From Plecoglossus altivelis (lineage: Eukaryota > Chordata > Actinopteri > Osmeriformes > Plecoglossidae): 64,000 nt of DNA. A model generated the notes under the pieces. That model had not been told where the DNA came from, did no database searches, and was given only the letters and a program-made list of their open reading frames with translations. The stretch spans positions 13,766,999 through 13,830,998 of the forward strand of contig BROE01000013.1 of NCBI GenBank assembly GCA_036571765.1. Reading direction: 5' to 3'. Both the position numbers and the translations under genes were made by a program. Positions 1 to 11,500 of the stretch are shown in pieces; within the stretch, counting starts at the first letter, position 1, and each line of letters starts with the position of its first letter.

Positions 1-325
1 AAAGCAGCCTGTTCGCTCACTTGCCCGCACGCACTTCAACTCAGCCACATGCAGCTAAAAGCACAAATGGATTCGTAGTCTCCCAGCCAGTGTGTTTTCC
101 CAGCCAGCTGTATGAAGGGTGTATGTGGGGTGATGCAGCCATCCTGCTGGATCCACTCCGCCACCGGCTCATCCTCATTCCAGCGGTGGCATTTCAACCG
201 AAGAGAGAGGGTTATTCAGCGCGGATGTCTCTCGTCCAGCTTTGCTGGCCTCCAAGTGTAGGTGTGTCCTCAGCTTCCATCTCTATGAGGAGTCTGGGTC
301 GATGTGGCGTCTGTCTGCGATCAAT

Positions 326-326
<1 letters not shown>

Positions 327-378
<52 letters not shown>

Positions 379-429
379 CGTCTGGAAGCATTGCCTGCTC
401 AGCCCCCCTCAGAAACACTTGCACGCACT

Positions 430-465
<36 letters not shown>
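327..465. repeat. Two (CA)n microsatellites
   Basis: Runs of CA at 327-377 and 430-465 are separated by about 50 bp of unique sequence. On the opposite strand they give the (CV)n open frames seen here, which are not genes. Confidence 0.95.
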
Positions 466-469
<4 letters not shown>

Positions 470-1229
470 TCATACACGCACACTACACACAATCCAAGAT
501 GCTTCACACGAACATTAGACACGCAAACGAGCCAACACACATGCATCCACACATGGGTAACAAAGCCATTTGTCTATGCATGTCAAATCAGGATAATGAA
601 GCATTATTGATCTCAGATTCAATTAACTTCATTAACATGGGTCATGATAGCGATGGGGGAGGAGTGTCCTCGGGGGAGGAGGCTAGAGGGACGGAACCAA
701 GGAGGATGGATGGGGGGCTGAGAGAAAGAGAGAAAGAAAGTGAGAGAAAGCGATCACCATGACAATAAACTTCCAGCTCACCTCCATCCAATCAGTTACA
801 TAATCTTTTTTATTTTTTTTACTTTTTTCTATTCAGCTCAACCTTGTATTCCTTGGTATTCTTTTACCGGACCGGCTAAGTAATCGAGTTCATTTCGTCC
901 ACTCATTTGCAAGTTGTTAGCAGGAAGGTCTTCTGTAAATAATCAAATGAAGCCTGTGTTTTCTGCGTCCAGACATGCTCTGCTGGCTTCAGTCAGTCTT
1001 CCTGATATCCTCTCTGGCTCTTTGATATCCTCCTGAAAATCACATCAATCTCTTCTTCCCCTCCTGCTGCCCAATCATTCACAGGTCCTTCCTCCCCAGC
1101 TCCCCCCATGAAAAGAATAAACCTCATCCACCCCAACCCTCTCCCTCTCTCTAGCTCTTTCTCTCTACCTTTCTCTCTCCGTGACTCTCTCTCTCTTCCC
1201 ACTTGGTGTTTTCTAATTAAAAGAGCACC

Positions 1230-1312
1230 TGTGTATATGTGCGTGTGCGTGCGTGTGTGTGTGTTTGTGTATGTGTGTGTGCGTGTGTGTGCGTGTGTGC
1301 GTGCGTGTGCGA
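1230..1312. repeat. Imperfect (TG)n/(CG) microsatellite
   Basis: Alternating purine-pyrimidine TG repeats are interrupted by CG steps (GTGCGTGTGCGTGCG). A second such block lies at about 1920-1975. Alternating CG/TG tracts can adopt Z-DNA; this is inferred from composition only. Confidence 0.9.
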
Positions 1313-1919
1313 TGTGTTTGGCAGCAGTCGCTCCAGCAGGGTTCTGAGAGGACAGAGAGAGCGAGGCAGAGAGAGAGGACACCATATTGTAACAGCCGTT
1401 GATCTTCTAGAGAGGTTGGGGAAGGGCTGGGCCGGGCTGGGTTGGGCTGGGCCTGGTGTTAGAGTGTGTGGGTCTGGACCAGGTCCAGAGGCCTGAGATG
1501 GAAACCCTGTGTGGTCAGAGTTTTGATGCTTTTCCAAGACCTCCCTGCCTTCTTTCTCCCATCGTCCCTCCCCCCTTCATCACTATCTAGTCTTGTCTCT
1601 CTCCCTCTATCGTTCTCTCTCTCCCCCTTTCTCTCCCCCCCCTCTATCTCTCCCTCTATCTCTCTCTCACACCCACACCCACACACACAGTGAAGTTTCC
1701 GTTCCCCTATTCTGCAGGTTAGTTCACAACTGAGAGAGAAACAAAGAAATCTCAGCCAGTCATCACTTCTCTGAAATACTGTATCAGTGTGTGTTTGTGT
1801 GTGAGGAGGAGGGAGGTTTGACATGGCCATTTGTCCTTGATGGAGCTCTCTTCCCTCTTCCTCCTCTTCTTACACAGCTGTCCTCTGGGCTCATTCACAA
1901 CAGATGGCAGCCTGCAAAT

Positions 1920-1975
1920 GCGTGCGTGCGTGTTTCCGCGCGTGCGAGCGTGCGTGCGCGTGCGTGCGTGTGTGC
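1920..1975. repeat. GCGTGC-rich alternating purine-pyrimidine tract
   Basis: Short GCGTGC-type repeats with almost strict purine-pyrimidine alternation and many CpG steps. CpG is otherwise sparse in the surrounding intron, which makes this tract stand out. Confidence 0.8.
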
Positions 1976-2658
1976 CTCAGCACGTCTGCGCATGTACCGC
2001 ATGTGTGTGAAAGTGATGCGTAAGATGTGATTACAGCAGATATTATCCGTATACAGTGTGCTTATCTTTGTTTAGTCTCCACATAACATTGCAGCTGTTC
2101 ATCACTAGTGATTGCAGGCTGTCTTCAACGCTAACATCACGCTCGCCACCCATGTGATGGTGTCTAACTGGAGATATTGAGCAGTCAATGAGTTTATCCT
2201 AATTTCACTTGTATCCTTTACAATGGCACTTTGATGTTGTGACAAAGTAGTTTTGTACCTGTGTGTGTACCTGTGTGCGTACGTGTGACTGGAAGAGCAT
2301 GTTTAATGACATGCCATGTGACGGAGAGGCAGAGTTCTCAAGCCGTTCTGTAGAATTACCTTGGAGCATGCCTGGAGGCACAGCACCGAGACCTGCTTTC
2401 ACTAGGACCGGGCCTCTCTGTGTCTCTACAGCACCAGCGTGTGTGTAGGGGTGGGTGCGTGGGTGGGTGGGGGTGTGTGGGTGGATGGGTGTGGGTGGGT
2501 GTGTATGTGCATCTGTTTATCCCACAGTGTCGCACTGCCAAAGGCAACACAACGAGAACGTTGACAGTGACTGAGACTTTTCTCTGTGTCTCTGCTGCCA
2601 ATGCAGTCCTATATCTGACACACACACACACACACTAGCATAGCTACTGCACTGTACT

Positions 2659-2666
2659 GAGAGAGG

Positions 2667-2706
<40 letters not shown>

Positions 2707-2814
2707 TCTGCAGTAACATTGCTGGAGCGTGTTCTATGACACGGCTGGCAGAGTCTGCAGAGAGCAAGATACTCCTGTCTTATGTACAGTACACCACATG
2801 CACACACACACACT

Positions 2815-2855
<41 letters not shown>

Positions 2856-2858
2856 ACT
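2659..2858. repeat. (GA)n at 2659-2703 and (CA)n at 2800-2858
   Basis: A GA run of about 45 bp and an imperfect CA run of about 58 bp are separated by about 95 bp of unique sequence in the tshz3 intron. Confidence 0.95.
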
Positions 2859-3192
2859 TCCAATAAGCCAGGGGTCTTTCACAACCACTATACCCAGGCA
2901 TGTGTCGGTTAATAATTTGTTCTGCAGAATTGACAAACAATTCTCATAGAATAAGGTGTATTTGCAATCATAACCCACCATTTTTTTTTGTGTAAACGAT
3001 CGTAATGTTTACTTTAAGGAGAAGCTGGTGTCCATGAAATTTCATAGTGTTAGGGATGGACTGTCTGCACATGGATACACCCTGCTAGTCAGTGATGTCC
3101 TGCTGTATCGGTGTGTTTACATAACTGGTCAGATGAGTGATGAACAGTTACACAAAGGAATGCGGGAGTCAGCCCAATGCTATATACACATA

Positions 3193-3193
<1 letters not shown>

Positions 3194-3241
<48 letters not shown>
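3194..3241. repeat. (CA)24 microsatellite
   Basis: An uninterrupted CA dinucleotide run about 1 kb upstream of the tshz3 acceptor. Confidence 0.97.
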
Positions 3242-3243
<2 letters not shown>

Positions 3244-3379
3244 ATGTAAATCGCACACCCACACTCTTTCTCTTGCATTGTCTTTCTTTTTTCCGCCTGT
3301 CTTACAGTTCAGAAGAAACAAATAATTTAGTTTTGATTGTTTTAATTTCCCTATCTCAGTGCAGTCCACATTTTATTAT

Positions 3380-3790
3380 TTCAGACTGAAGGGATTTGAA
3401 TATAAATTGAAAGCCGGCTGTACCCTCCCTCTAAACTGTAAATGATAACTCTAAACTTTCTAATCTTTCGGTAATTGAGGCAAATGCGTTTTGTTCAGGG
3501 AGATTTGTCTCGGGGAAACGTACATGCATTTATTTTTATTTACGAGAAGGCGAGACAGTACAGCGTAATGAGTGAAAATGCATGCTTAATTCAAATGGCG
3601 AGAGTGTGTGTTAGGAAACGCATTAGTGAAAGCAGAAGAAGTGTAAGACATATTAATTGACAGACAGGAACTGCTGTCTCGGAGGTTGATACAAGTAATT
3701 TATTACTTCAGAAACGAATGCCACCTCCAGAATGTGCTTCATTAATTTCAAATTTAGTTTAAATTTCAAGCTGTTGCCCCTTGAGAAGAA
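3380..3790 (+). other. Repeat-free AT-rich intronic island; candidate conserved non-coding element
   Basis: About 400 bp of complex, repeat-free sequence between microsatellites, 430 bp upstream of the tshz3 acceptor. It has homeodomain-type cores, including ATTAATTGACAG near 3651-3662, TTAATTC, CATTAATTTC and GTAATTTATTAC. Composition and position are typical of vertebrate intronic enhancers. This is judged by eye, and conservation was not tested. Confidence 0.3.
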
Positions 3791-4154
3791 TAAGGTGGCA
3801 AGTTATGTTTGAAGGGATTTTTTTCTCTCTTTCTCTCACCATGCTCTCTCACACACACTCTCTCTCTCTGTGTCTGCATTTCTTTCATTCTCTGCAGTAA
3901 AGAACAAAGGGATGAGGGGTGGGGGGGTGTAGGAGAGACTTTATTCCAATTTGAAAGCAATGTAAATGTAAAAGGGAAGTTGAAATGGAATTACAGCAAC
4001 AGTTTATGATATGAAGCAGTCTGTGTATGATTGGCTTTGTGCTGTGGAAAGGGACGGAGAATTCTAATGCTCTGTTCCTGCCAGCTGCCGGCTTGCAATG
4101 TCGTCACATGAATGCAGAGTAGGAGATCTTCATCATTAGCCATGGTGTCTGTGG

Positions 4155-4160
4155 TACTAA

Positions 4161-4219
<59 letters not shown>

Positions 4220-4220
4220 G
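4155..4220 (+). promoter_or_regulatory. tshz3: 3' splice site of the tshz3 main exon: branch point, (CT)27 tract and CAG
   Basis: TACTAAC at 4155-4161 matches the optimal branch-point sequence, with the likely branch A at 4160. A pure (CT)27 run at 4163-4216 acts as the polypyrimidine tract and is followed by CCAG ending at 4220. No AG lies between branch point and acceptor, as expected when the first AG downstream is used. The 60-nt spacing is longer than the usual 18-45 nt. The split alanine codon agrees with the conserved phase-1 intron of TSHZ genes. Confidence 0.85.
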
Positions 4221-4710
4221 CCTACGTTCCTGAGGATGAGAAGGAGGCAGCTCTCCTGGAGGAGGACCTGGAGGGGGAAGACTCCGCCCAGGAGGAGGAG
4301 CCTGCCGTCAAGTACATGATCCAGGACAAGGACTTCCTTCTCAAAGATCGCCCTGCTTACCATGACTCCCCAGTGGCCGACTTATCGGGCCAGGAGATGG
4401 ACAGCGAGTCCCACCTCAGCGAGTCCAGCGACCGCATGTCCGACTTCGAGAGCTCGTCGCTGAAGAACGAGGAGGAGGTGGTCCTGGCCAAGGAGCCGCT
4501 CACCTCCCTCTCCACCTCCTCTGCCGTCATGATGGCTGCCAACACGCCATCCTCAACCATGGAGGAGGGAGGCATCACGTCGCTCACCTCCGGTCCGGAC
4601 AGCCTGGAGCAGATGAAGGCCATCTACACCAGCTTCCTCACCAACTCTTACTGGTCCAGCCTGAACCTGAACCTGACCCAGCCCCCTCCAGAGAAGCCCC
4701 CTCGGAGCCA

Positions 4711-4742
<32 letters not shown>

Positions 4743-7678
4743 GCTGTGGCAGTGGCGGCTATGACTGGCACCAGTCTGCCGTGGCCAAATCCCTCCAGCA
4801 GGCCTCCCAGAACCAGAACCGGCACATCCACCCAGCGGCAGAGCCCAACCTCTTCAGCACCGTGCAGCTGTACCGGCAGAGCACCAAGCTTTATGGATCC
4901 ATCTTCACTGGTGCCAGCAAGTTCCGCTGTAAGGACTGCAGTGGCGCCTATGACACCCTGGTGGAGCTTACAGTCCACATGAACGAGACGGGACACTACC
5001 GCGACGATAACCACGAGACGGACAGCGAGGGGACAAAGCGCTGGTCCAAGCCCCGCAAGCGCTCGCTGCTGGAGATGGAGGGCAAGGAAGATGCCCAGAA
5101 GGTTCTGAAGTGCATGTACTGTGGCCACTCCTTCGAGTCACTGCAGGATCTCAGCGTCCACATGATCAAGACCAAACACTACCAGAAGGTGCCTCTCAAG
5201 GAGCCTGTCACGCCTGTGGCCGCAAAGATCATATCCTCCGCCAGGAAGCGAGCCCCTATTGAGCTGGAGCTCCCCAGCTCTCCAGATTCCAACGGCGGAA
5301 CTCCCAAACCCCATCTGAATGACCCCAATGACCTCTTGCAGAAAACATCGAACCCTTACATCACCCCCAACAACCGATACGGCCACCAGAATGGTGCCAG
5401 CTATGCCTGGCAGTTTGAATCCAGGAAGTCCCAGATCCTCAAATGCATGGAGTGTGGCAGCTCCCATGATACACTGCAGGAGTTGACCGCACACATGATG
5501 GTGACAGGGCACTTCATCAAGGTCACCAACTCTGCCATCAAGAAGGGTAAGCCCATCATGGAGTCCCCTCCCACTCCTGCCCCCACCTCGCTCACTTCTA
5601 TCGAGGAAAAGATCCAGTCAGTACCCCTGGCAGCCACGGCCTTCTCCCCTCCTCCCCCGGCACCTCCTCCTTCCATCCTGTCCCCCGCCTTAGCAGTGGA
5701 GATAAAGAAGGAGGAGAAGGAGGAGGAATGTACTAAAGAGCCCATTTGCAACAACAACAGTATCAGCAAAGAGAAGAAATTGGGAGAAGATGAGGCAGAG
5801 GAGAAGTTCGACGTGTCATCGAAGTACTCGTACCTAACCGAGCAGGACCTGGAGGAGAGCCCGAAGGGAGGATTTGACATCCTCAAGTCCCTGGAGAACA
5901 CGGTCACCTCGGCCATCAACAAGGCTCAGAATGGGGCTCCCAGCTGGGGGGGATATCCCAGCATCCATGCTGCCTACCAACTCCCCAACATCATGAAGCT
6001 CTCCTTGGGAAACTCCGGCAAGAGCTCTCCCCTCAAGTACATGTTCCCTGGAGGGGAGATCATGTCCCCCAACAGCAAGAACCAGCCGCTTATCTCCCCC
6101 CCTAGCCGCCAGACCTCGCCCCTTCCCAAGAACAACTTTCATGCCATGGAGGAGCTGGTCAAGAAGGTGACGGAGAAGGTGGCCAGGGTAGAGGAGAAGA
6201 TGAGAGAGCCAGGCACAGCGGTGGGAGTCAGAGCGTCTCCCATGAGAAGAACCACACCCTCCCCCTGCAACAGCGAGGCAGGGGAGTCAGCCCGCGGGGA
6301 GTCACCCAAGGACAGGAAAGCAGGGGCCAAGACACCAGAGAGCATGGGAGGAGGCTGCCACAAAGACTCGAACGGAGACACCCACATGAAGGAGCTTCAG
6401 GAAAATGGGGTGGAGAACGGGGCAGGGGTGAAGTCCCCCTTGTCAGCTCTCTCCGGCAGCACGGCCATCATCACCGACCATCCTCCCCCCGAGCAGCCCT
6501 TCGTCAACCCCCTGAGCGCCCTGCAGTCTGTGATGAACGTCCACCTGGGCAAGGCCGCCAAGCCTGCCCTGCCCTCCCTGGACCCCATGAGCATGCTCTT
6601 CAAGATGAGCAACAGCCTGGCAGAGAAGGCCGCTGTGGCTGCCGCCGCCCCGGCCCAGACCAAAAAGACCAACGACCACCTGGACCGTTACTTCTACCAA
6701 CACATGAACAACGACCAACCCATCGACTTGACCAAAGGCAAAGGTGAGAAGAGTAGCTCCTTAGGCTCGGCGGCGCTCTCTTCCTCCACCTCCACCCCCT
6801 CCTCTGTCTCCCCCTCTTCCACCGTCACCATGGCAAAAGCATCCTCGGCCGTGGCCTCCTTCATGTCGTCCTCCCCCTTGAGAGAGAACGCCCTCTCAGA
6901 CATCTCGGACATGCTGAGGAACCTAACTGAGAGCCACACCTCCAAGGCCTCCACGCCCACCAGCCTGTCAGAGCGCTCGGATATCGAGGGGGCCACCCAG
7001 GAGGAGGCGGAGGAGATCTCCCCAGCTCAGAAGAGGAAGGGTCGCCAGTCCAACTGGAACCCCCAGCACCTCCTCATCCTCCAGGCCCAGTTCGCCTCCA
7101 GCCTACGGCAGACGGGCGACGGGAAGTACGTGATGTCCGACCTGAGCCCTCAGGAGAGGATGCACATCTCGCGCTTCACCGGCCTCTCCATGACAACCAT
7201 CTCCCACTGGCTGGCAAACGTCAAGTACCAGCTCCGGAGAACAGGTGGAACCAAGTTCTTGAAGAACCTGGACTCGGGTCACCCAGTTTTCTTCTGCAGC
7301 GACTGCGCTTCTCAGATCCGCTCCCCGTCTACCTACGTGTCCCACCTGGAGTCTCACCTGGGCTTCAGGCTGAGGGACCTGGCCAAGCTGTCTGGGGAGC
7401 AGCTGGTCAGCCACATCTCACAGCGCCACACCAAAGGACTGTCTGAAAAACTGCTCCCCAGCCTTCCCCCACACTCCAGCCACCCACTGTCCTCCCTGCC
7501 CCCTGCTCACTCCCCGTCCCCCTCTCCCGAAGAGGATAGCGGCGGAGCGACATACCAGTGCAAGCTCTGCAACCGGACTTTTGCCAGCAAGCACGCGGTC
7601 AAGCTCCACCTGAGCAAAACCCATGGCAAATCTCCCGAGGATCATCTCATGTACGTGTGCGAGCTGGAGAAACAGTAG
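4221..7678 (+). CDS. tshz3: Teashirt zinc finger homeobox 3 (TSHZ3), last and main coding exon; 5' partial
   Basis: TSHZ3 is a nuclear transcription factor, mostly a repressor, needed for development of smooth muscle, hindbrain respiratory circuits and cortical neurons. The exon starts after CAG at 4218-4220. The first codon is split (phase 1) and reads on as AYVPEDEKEA. Counting that codon as residue 1, the exon encodes 1,152 residues. C-X2-C-X12-H-X5-H fingers lie at residues 237-259, 298-320 and 409-431. Serine run 165-175; helical NFHAMEELVKKV segment near 638-664; CtBP-type PIDLTKGK 834-841; atypical homeodomain about 938-1009 containing ISHWLANVKYQLRR; fingers 1026-1046 and 1114-1135; end ELEKQ, TAG at 7676. 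Long stretches agree with mammalian TSHZ3 rather than TSHZ1 or TSHZ2, for example around GTKFLKNLD and HPVFFC. The roughly 13-residue first coding exon known for the family is not found upstream. An in-frame ATG at 4112 lies in the intron and would translate the (CT)n tract, so it was not used. No frameshift or missing zinc ligand was seen. Teleost a/b assignment is open. Confidence 0.97.
4712..4744 (+). repeat. tshz3: In-frame AGC repeat encoding 11 serines in tshz3
   Basis: Eleven consecutive serine codons, all AGC except one AGT, form a near-pure trinucleotide repeat inside the coding exon. Mammalian TSHZ3 has a serine run at the same place, after the NSYWS-NLNL segment, so the run is conserved while its length may vary. 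One AGT interrupts the repeat and should reduce slippage. Confidence 0.9.
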
Positions 7679-8292
7679 CACTAGCTGGCTGGGGACTCAC
7701 TGTGCTCTCTCTTGGACTCGGTGACATTGTCTGTTTCTCTTTAGCCTTTCTCAGACATTTCTCTTGACAAAAAAAGGACTACAATTATGAAGTGAAGAAA
7801 CTGCACAAAGATGCCACACAACTGCTGTTGAGTCTTGGCACATGGTTTTTGATTGTCTCTGTGGTAGACTAACCCTCTGGCCCTGCAAGCTTTGTTTTCT
7901 TTTTGTTCAAATGCTTTGGGAAAAAATACCTTTTTCCAAATGTGTCGTTTTTGAAGAAAGGGGTGCTGTTGTCGCTGTTAAAAAAATATATGAAGGTTTG
8001 AAGAAAAAAAAAAAACTCTAAAATGAAGTGGTATGTATTTCAAAAGTTGTGTAAATTGGATTTGGTTACTTTATATTTTGGCATCACTGAGGTGTGATAA
8101 GCTGCATGCATTAATGAAACAGTTTAGTTCTACATTTTGTGACTAAATCTGGTGCACTTTTCAGTTTTCTCTCACAGTTTTTTCTCACTCTTCTTTCTTT
8201 CACGTGACCTTTGTGTGCTGGTGTCAGCATTTGAAATTTAACCCTCTGAGTACGGATAAGCACTTCTACATTCTGCAATCCAAAAGACCTAT

Positions 8293-8298
8293 AATAAA
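8293..8298 (+). terminator. tshz3: Candidate proximal poly(A) signal AATAAA
   Basis: A canonical hexamer 615 bp after the stop codon, within ATAATAAAAAAATG. Use of this site would give a short 3' UTR lacking the TGTACATA element at 8476. Confidence 0.45.
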
Positions 8299-8764
8299 AA
8301 AATGAGACTGTAAACTGAAGGAACTATTGTGTGGATTGTGAAATGCACATGAGATTTTAAAGTCCATGTCCAGCGTTCAGTTTCTAAACCTAGCGATGTG
8401 ATGCAAAAATGAAAATTTTAAAGTACTTTTCTTTGTTTGGTCAGGGACCTTTATCAATTCAGGTCTATGTAAAAATGTACATAAAACATATTAACTAATT
8501 TCTGTCTAAATTATGCATCATTTTTATATTTTTAATTTAAGAGGAGTATGACTATCTACTGGTGCACAATATATGAATACATTAATGAAATTGTTTTGCA
8601 CAATAGTTTTATAAATATGTTATTTAATCAAATGATATGAAAATAAGAGGAGAAACAAACTTCACATCTTTTTATTTCCACCTCGTGCTCAAAGGGTTAA
8701 ACCTCTTGTACCAGACAGTACATGTGCCGCTGTTTGAAACGTTAAAAAGATAAAAAGGTTGTAC

Positions 8765-8770
8765 AATAAA
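8765..8770 (+). terminator. tshz3: Candidate distal poly(A) signal AATAAA
   Basis: A canonical hexamer in GTACAATAAAAAATTTT, followed by T/GT-rich sequence at about 8826-8842. It is the best candidate for the main tshz3 3' end in the window. Confidence 0.6.
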
Positions 8771-8975
8771 AAATTTTACTTTAATGAAGTAATGAAGAAA
8801 CCCACATGTAACCTCTTATTTATAAGTATTCTTGGTTGTTGTTTCATATCGTAGAATGCCTTCTTGATTGGTCTTTATTTGATTTTTATTTTTATTTTTT
8901 GTTCTGTCTAATTACTCTCCCATGATTCCACACTGCAGCTTTATCTTATTTTTTTTGAGGGGGGGGAATATGAAA

Positions 8976-8991
8976 GGTAACCATGGTTACC
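8976..8991. promoter_or_regulatory. Perfect 16-bp palindrome, RFX/X-box-like
   Basis: GGTAACCATGGTTACC is identical to its reverse complement. The two GTAACC half-sites separated by AT resemble RFX-family X-boxes (GTNRCC, 0-3 nt, RGYAAC) with one deviation per half. It lies about 190 bp past the proposed tshz3 poly(A) site and 9 bp before a PBX-MEIS-type decamer. Confidence 0.4.
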
Positions 8992-9000
8992 TGAACCTCT

Positions 9001-9011
9001 TGATTGACAGG
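9001..9011 (+). promoter_or_regulatory. PBX-MEIS/PREP-type site TGATTGACAGG (copy 1)
   Basis: TGATTGACAG is the published composite binding sequence for PBX with MEIS or PREP. This is the first of four exact 11-mer matches in the window and sits beside the palindrome at 8976. Confidence 0.4.
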
Positions 9012-11500
9012 TCTGCTCGGTTTTCGGCAGTTAATTTGCCGTGGTAACTGACAGCTGCCAGTGTACGGAGACCGTGTGTGTAAAATATTGGCATGTAAAC
9101 AGCACAGACACTGTAATGCATTCTGTGCCGTGGTTTTTATTTTCTTCCGTTGTTGTTGTTGTTGACAATGAAGCACCCCATTATATGACTTCATATAACC
9201 TTTTTTCTACTGCAGCATTAAAAAGGAAACTTTTTTTTTTTTTTGCAATAACACTGTGTGTCACGGCTCACAATTATTGTGTGTGCTGTGTGCTCCCTAA
9301 TGAGCACATTAAACTGAGCTGGTGCCATCGTCTGCCGGTGACGAGCTCCAGACGACTTTACAGTGAGTGGCAGCAGGGCTCTGCAGAAGACACACACACG
9401 TACACACTGATAAACAGACATTCGCACTCGTGCGCATTGCCATCATAATCGCAACATACTGGGTAGCTACTACTACAAAGCAGGGAATCTGTGGCCAGCT
9501 TTAGAGGCCTATTTCTTTGTGTGTGTGTGTGTGTGTGTACACTACATAAACACTCATGTTTATGTTACCGACAGCACAAAATAAATAAATGAGGCTTTGG
9601 AACACACATCTCCTTCACACCCCTCATCATATCAGTGCATCAGATCCATTGAGAAGTGCCTGGCAGAGATGTGCCCTTCCCCCTCCGTCTCCTTGGCTGG
9701 ATGCAGCAGTTAATTGCGTAAACCCTGGCATTAGCTGTCTCTGTCTCCCTGTCCTCTTCCCTCCTCAGTGATTAGCCCAGACTTCCATTGTGTCTGCTCC
9801 CATCGCTAGGTAGATGTGCAGCAGCCATGTTGCTTGGGTTCGCTGTGGGAGACGACAGCACTGCTGTGGGGACGAACTTGCTACTTTGAAGTCCCCCTGT
9901 GCAGTCCAGAGCCACCATCATGAATAAATTCTATCAGTATCAATTAGATACAGCTGATAGAGTGTATGTACACGTGGCTGGTGAAGAGAGAGTCAGAGAT
10001 TAGGAGGAAGAGATTCAGACGCGCACGCACGCAAGGGGAGCGCGCGCACTCCGGAGAAGGTTTAGAAGTCGGCAGTGATGTCAATTCTTTAACTTCCTCT
10101 CGTCAGCCCTGTCTATGAAACCACTGTGCAGACAAAACTATCTTGCATAGCTGTGGACCAACACACAAACACACACACGCACACACCTTTCAGCAGCCAG
10201 GTAGAAGGACTTCATCCGTGGTGACAAGGTGCCGCTGTGTGTGAAAATGTCAGCCTTCACAGCGGAGCCTGAAGTCTGGCACCATATTTAAGGCTCTCAT
10301 TAGCCGCAAAGAAAATATGCGTGAAATTGAAGTGTAAGAAAGCCATTTTCTACCCCTCTCACTTCCTGGGAGCGAGGAGCAGACGGGGCTTATTAAGGTT
10401 CAAAACAAGCGTGCAGGAGACTGTGTAGCCACCAGCACGTGTACGTACAGACACACACACGCACACACGCTGTAGAACCTCACAATCCTTCAGCCACAGC
10501 TCCGCAGTCAAGAGACATGTCTGCACATGGAGGATTCATAATAGTTTGGCCTAGCTGTAGTTTTCTCCCAGCCAGCAGGCCTTGGTCTAGCCTTGGTTGA
10601 GAAGGACTACAACTCTTTTATAAGTCCATTCTGATCTATGTGTGTATGTACTGCATACATTTTCTGCAATAGAGGGAAATCAAAAAGGTCGTGTTTGTGA
10701 TTACAGGAACACACCAGTTTAGACAGTTTACCGAAGTTGCATTATTCCCAACAGCAATAGAAAACCATCTTAATTGTGTGGTGGGGATTGTGTTCCTTTG
10801 TGCCTGTGCCTTGGCGCTTTATTGTAAGCAACACGATATGAGTTTCACCCACCCACAGTAAGAGTATCCTTTCTATAGAGAGCTGTTCCAACTCCAGATA
10901 GCTTTTATATCAGGTGCTATGTAACACCCTGTTCAATGGATCCGGCACTCACAATGGAATCACACTGCATAACATTGGGTAAAATCCTTGGAACTGCACA
11001 GAACTGAAACAAGAAAACACACTCGCATCCCCGTCCAATAAACACAAACACACAAACAATGTATCTATCAAACACCAAAAACCCACAAACCTCTTCAACC
11101 TTGCAGAATCAAATATTACATATCCCAGAATGCATTGTCTGATCTGGTTGGAGTATGAAGAGCTCATCTTGGCCACTGAATGTCCTTGTGTAAGCATTCC
11201 TTAATCCCGTTCACACACACACATAAATATGCACACATACTTTTCATACACTGCCAAGCGCACACACACTGTCCAGATTTATTCGCTCCACTGTTGACCC
11301 TGTGTTGTACATTGTCAGGAGATGTCTTTGAGTGTGACTGGCTGTCCCTAACCTGGGTTATTTACATGGCTAATAACTCACAAGCTCAACAACACCTTGA
11401 CCTTGGACCAGTGCCATTATACATGTTAATGCAGGTGGACCTGTAAATTCTACGTATCTGAAGCACAGAGTAAATACTAATGTGACAAATACTTGCACAT

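Larger units (their letters stand above)
1..3379 (+). other. tshz3 intron, microsatellite-rich part
   Basis: Intronic sequence upstream of the main coding exon, inferred from the acceptor at 4220. It holds (CA)n at 327-377 and 430-465, TG/CG-rich repeats at 1230-1312 and 1920-1975, (GA)n at 2659-2703, and (CA)n at 2800-2858 and 3194-3241. The open frames here are SSR translations such as (HT)n and (CV)n and have no gene-like composition. The first coding exon of tshz3 (a short basic peptide ending in a split alanine codon) was looked for and not found. No promoter was recognised. Confidence 0.7.
7679..8800 (+). other. tshz3: tshz3 3' UTR
   Basis: AU-rich, repeat-poor sequence following the TAG. 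AATAAA hexamers lie at 8293-8298 and 8765-8770. The second is followed within about 60 bp by TG/T-rich sequence (CTTGGTTGTTGTTTC), which fits a downstream element, so I place the main end near 8785-8800. A Pumilio-type TGTACATA is at 8476-8483 and an AU-rich TATTTAT at about 8818-8824, just past the proposed end. The boundary is inferred; no transcript evidence is available. Confidence 0.7.
8801..11500. other. Downstream flank of tshz3, no gene seen
   Basis: This stretch starts with T-rich DNA and a GGTAACCATGGTTACC palindrome (8976-8991), followed by TGATTGACAGG (9001-9011), then mixed unique sequence with short CA/TG runs (about 9519-9538, 10152-10180, 10450-10470). A TTTT-rich run lies near 9229-9245. 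Open frames are under 140 codons with low-complexity translations. No tRNA, repeat element or promoter was recognised. Confidence 0.6.

Noticed and set aside
4112..4220. In-frame ATG at 4112 as the tshz3 start
   Set aside because: It would put a (LS)n peptide before the conserved protein. The sequence has a perfect branch point, pyrimidine tract and AG, and the family has a short upstream coding exon ending in a phase-1 intron.
4553..5128. Antisense 191-codon frame in the tshz3 exon
   Set aside because: A shadow of the GC-rich sense coding sequence, with no recognisable domain.
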